Shown here piece after piece: positions 5,789 through 5,948 of a stretch of DNA of 5,948 nt (its first letter is position 1; every line of letters begins with the position of its first letter). Location of the stretch: assembly GCA_016196785.1 (NCBI GenBank), contig JACPXA010000223.1:1-5948 (forward strand), given 5' to 3'. The stretch is from Elusimicrobiota bacterium. GTDB lineage: Bacteria > Elusimicrobiota > Elusimicrobia > 2-01-FULL-59-12 > JACPXA01. The notes below the pieces were generated by a model. It did no database searches, was not told the origin of the DNA, and was given only the letters and a program-made list of their open reading frames with translations. The position numbers were made by a program, and so were the translations under genes.

Positions 5789-5948
5789 ATGACGTCATTC
5801 CCGAAAGTCTTAATCGGGAATCCAGTGTGGTGGTTCCGCGTAAAAGATCCTTATACGAATCTCGTTTCCGGATGACCGTCCATCGGTCTTTATCAATCAA
5901 GACTTCGACCGGCCGGCGGCGGCCATTGTATTGAGAAGCCATGGAATA
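5787..5948 (-). CDS. lysA: Diaminopimelate decarboxylase, C-terminal end (gene enters from right edge)
   Basis: The minus-strand frame is open from the right edge to a TAG at 5789-5787, giving 53 residues. It begins YSMASQYNGRRRPVEVLID and continues with DRWTVIRKRDSYKDLLRG. This matches the conserved C terminus of LysA (the ...YxxSMASNYNxRPRPAEVLV... segment followed by a strand and the closing RExxxDLIRGE-like helix). LysA is the PLP enzyme that decarboxylates meso-diaminopimelate to lysine, the last step of the pathway encoded downstream. The body of the enzyme, including the PLP lysine and the catalytic cysteine region, lies outside the window. Ordinary LysA proteins end shortly after the DLIRG helix. 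Here about 14 further residues (TTLDSRLRLSGMTS) follow, most of them encoded by a palindromic repeat. No ATG in this fragment should be taken as a start. A separate 51-residue gene starting at 5942 is formally possible, but the homology argues against it. Confidence 0.87.
   Translation of the reverse strand, partial: YSMASQYNGRRRPVEVLIDKDRWTVIRKRDSYKDLLRGTTTLDSRLRLSGMTS
5791..5828. repeat. Dispersed palindromic (REP/MITE-like) repeat forming the 3' end of lysA
   Basis: On the minus strand the element reads ACACTGGATTCCCGATTAAG, then ACTTTCGGGAATGACGTC. Perfect 8-bp arms ATTCCCGA (5797-5804) and TCGGGAAT (5814-5821) enclose a 9-nt loop. The CTGGATTCCCG...CGGGAATGAC pattern is that of a very common class of short dispersed repeats in bacteria. 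It is translated as the LysA tail TLDSRLRLSGMT and ends 2 nt upstream of the dapF AGGAG. The hairpin in the mRNA lies between the two coding regions, a place where such repeats often affect RNA processing (general knowledge, not shown here). Confidence 0.8.

Noticed and set aside
5787..5942. A separate 51-residue small gene starting at the ATG at 5942
   Set aside because: The codons before that ATG are in frame to the edge (YS), and YSMASQYN with the following RRRPVEVL matches the LysA C terminus, so this is the tail of a larger gene.
1..5948. CRISPR arrays, tRNA or rRNA genes, transposases, phage or toxin-antitoxin genes
   Set aside because: No regularly spaced repeats, cloverleaf or rRNA-like sequence, or mobile-element protein motifs were seen. 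The region is filled by biosynthetic genes.

Overview
The window is a densely packed stretch of bacterial chromosome with every recognised gene on the minus strand. Reading in the direction of transcription (right to left), the order is lysA (3' end only), dapF, dapA, dapB, an LL-diaminopimelate aminotransferase gene (dapL), folK, a 74-residue membrane-protein gene, panB, and the 5' part of an alpha/beta-hydrolase gene that runs off the left edge. Gaps are 35 nt or less, and three junctions overlap (two ATGA overlaps and one 14-nt overlap). No promoter or terminator is visible between genes, so the simplest reading is one long operon that begins upstream of the right edge.

Function: from 5948 down to about 1998 the genes encode the aminotransferase (DapL) route to meso-diaminopimelate and lysine. 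DapA condenses aspartate semialdehyde with pyruvate. DapB reduces the product to tetrahydrodipicolinate. DapL transaminates this directly to LL-diaminopimelate, DapF epimerises it to the meso form, and LysA decarboxylates that to lysine. From 2011 to 435 the theme changes to vitamin and cofactor synthesis: FolK (pterin pyrophosphokinase, folate) and PanB (ketopantoate synthesis, pantothenate and CoA), with a tryptophan-rich membrane protein between them. The last gene encodes a hydrolase with a likely N-terminal membrane anchor and no evident link to these pathways.

The most interesting features are two short palindromic repeats of the dispersed, REP/MITE-like type that have become part of coding sequence. 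One (about 4318-4359) adds roughly 14 residues in frame inside dapA. The other (about 5791-5828) encodes the C-terminal tail of LysA and ends next to the dapF ribosome binding site. Both read through without breaking the frame.

Organism: G+C is high (about 60% by eye). The DapL pathway, the gene order and the repeats suggest an environmental bacterium of the Nitrospirota, Methylomirabilota (NC10) or deltaproteobacterial kind. This is inference from general resemblance, and the phylum is not established by the sequence alone. There is no stretch longer than 300 bases without a gene. I found no RNA genes, CRISPR arrays, insertion sequences or phage genes. Apart from the repeats and the small membrane protein, this is a housekeeping region, and I see no new defence or mobile system in it.
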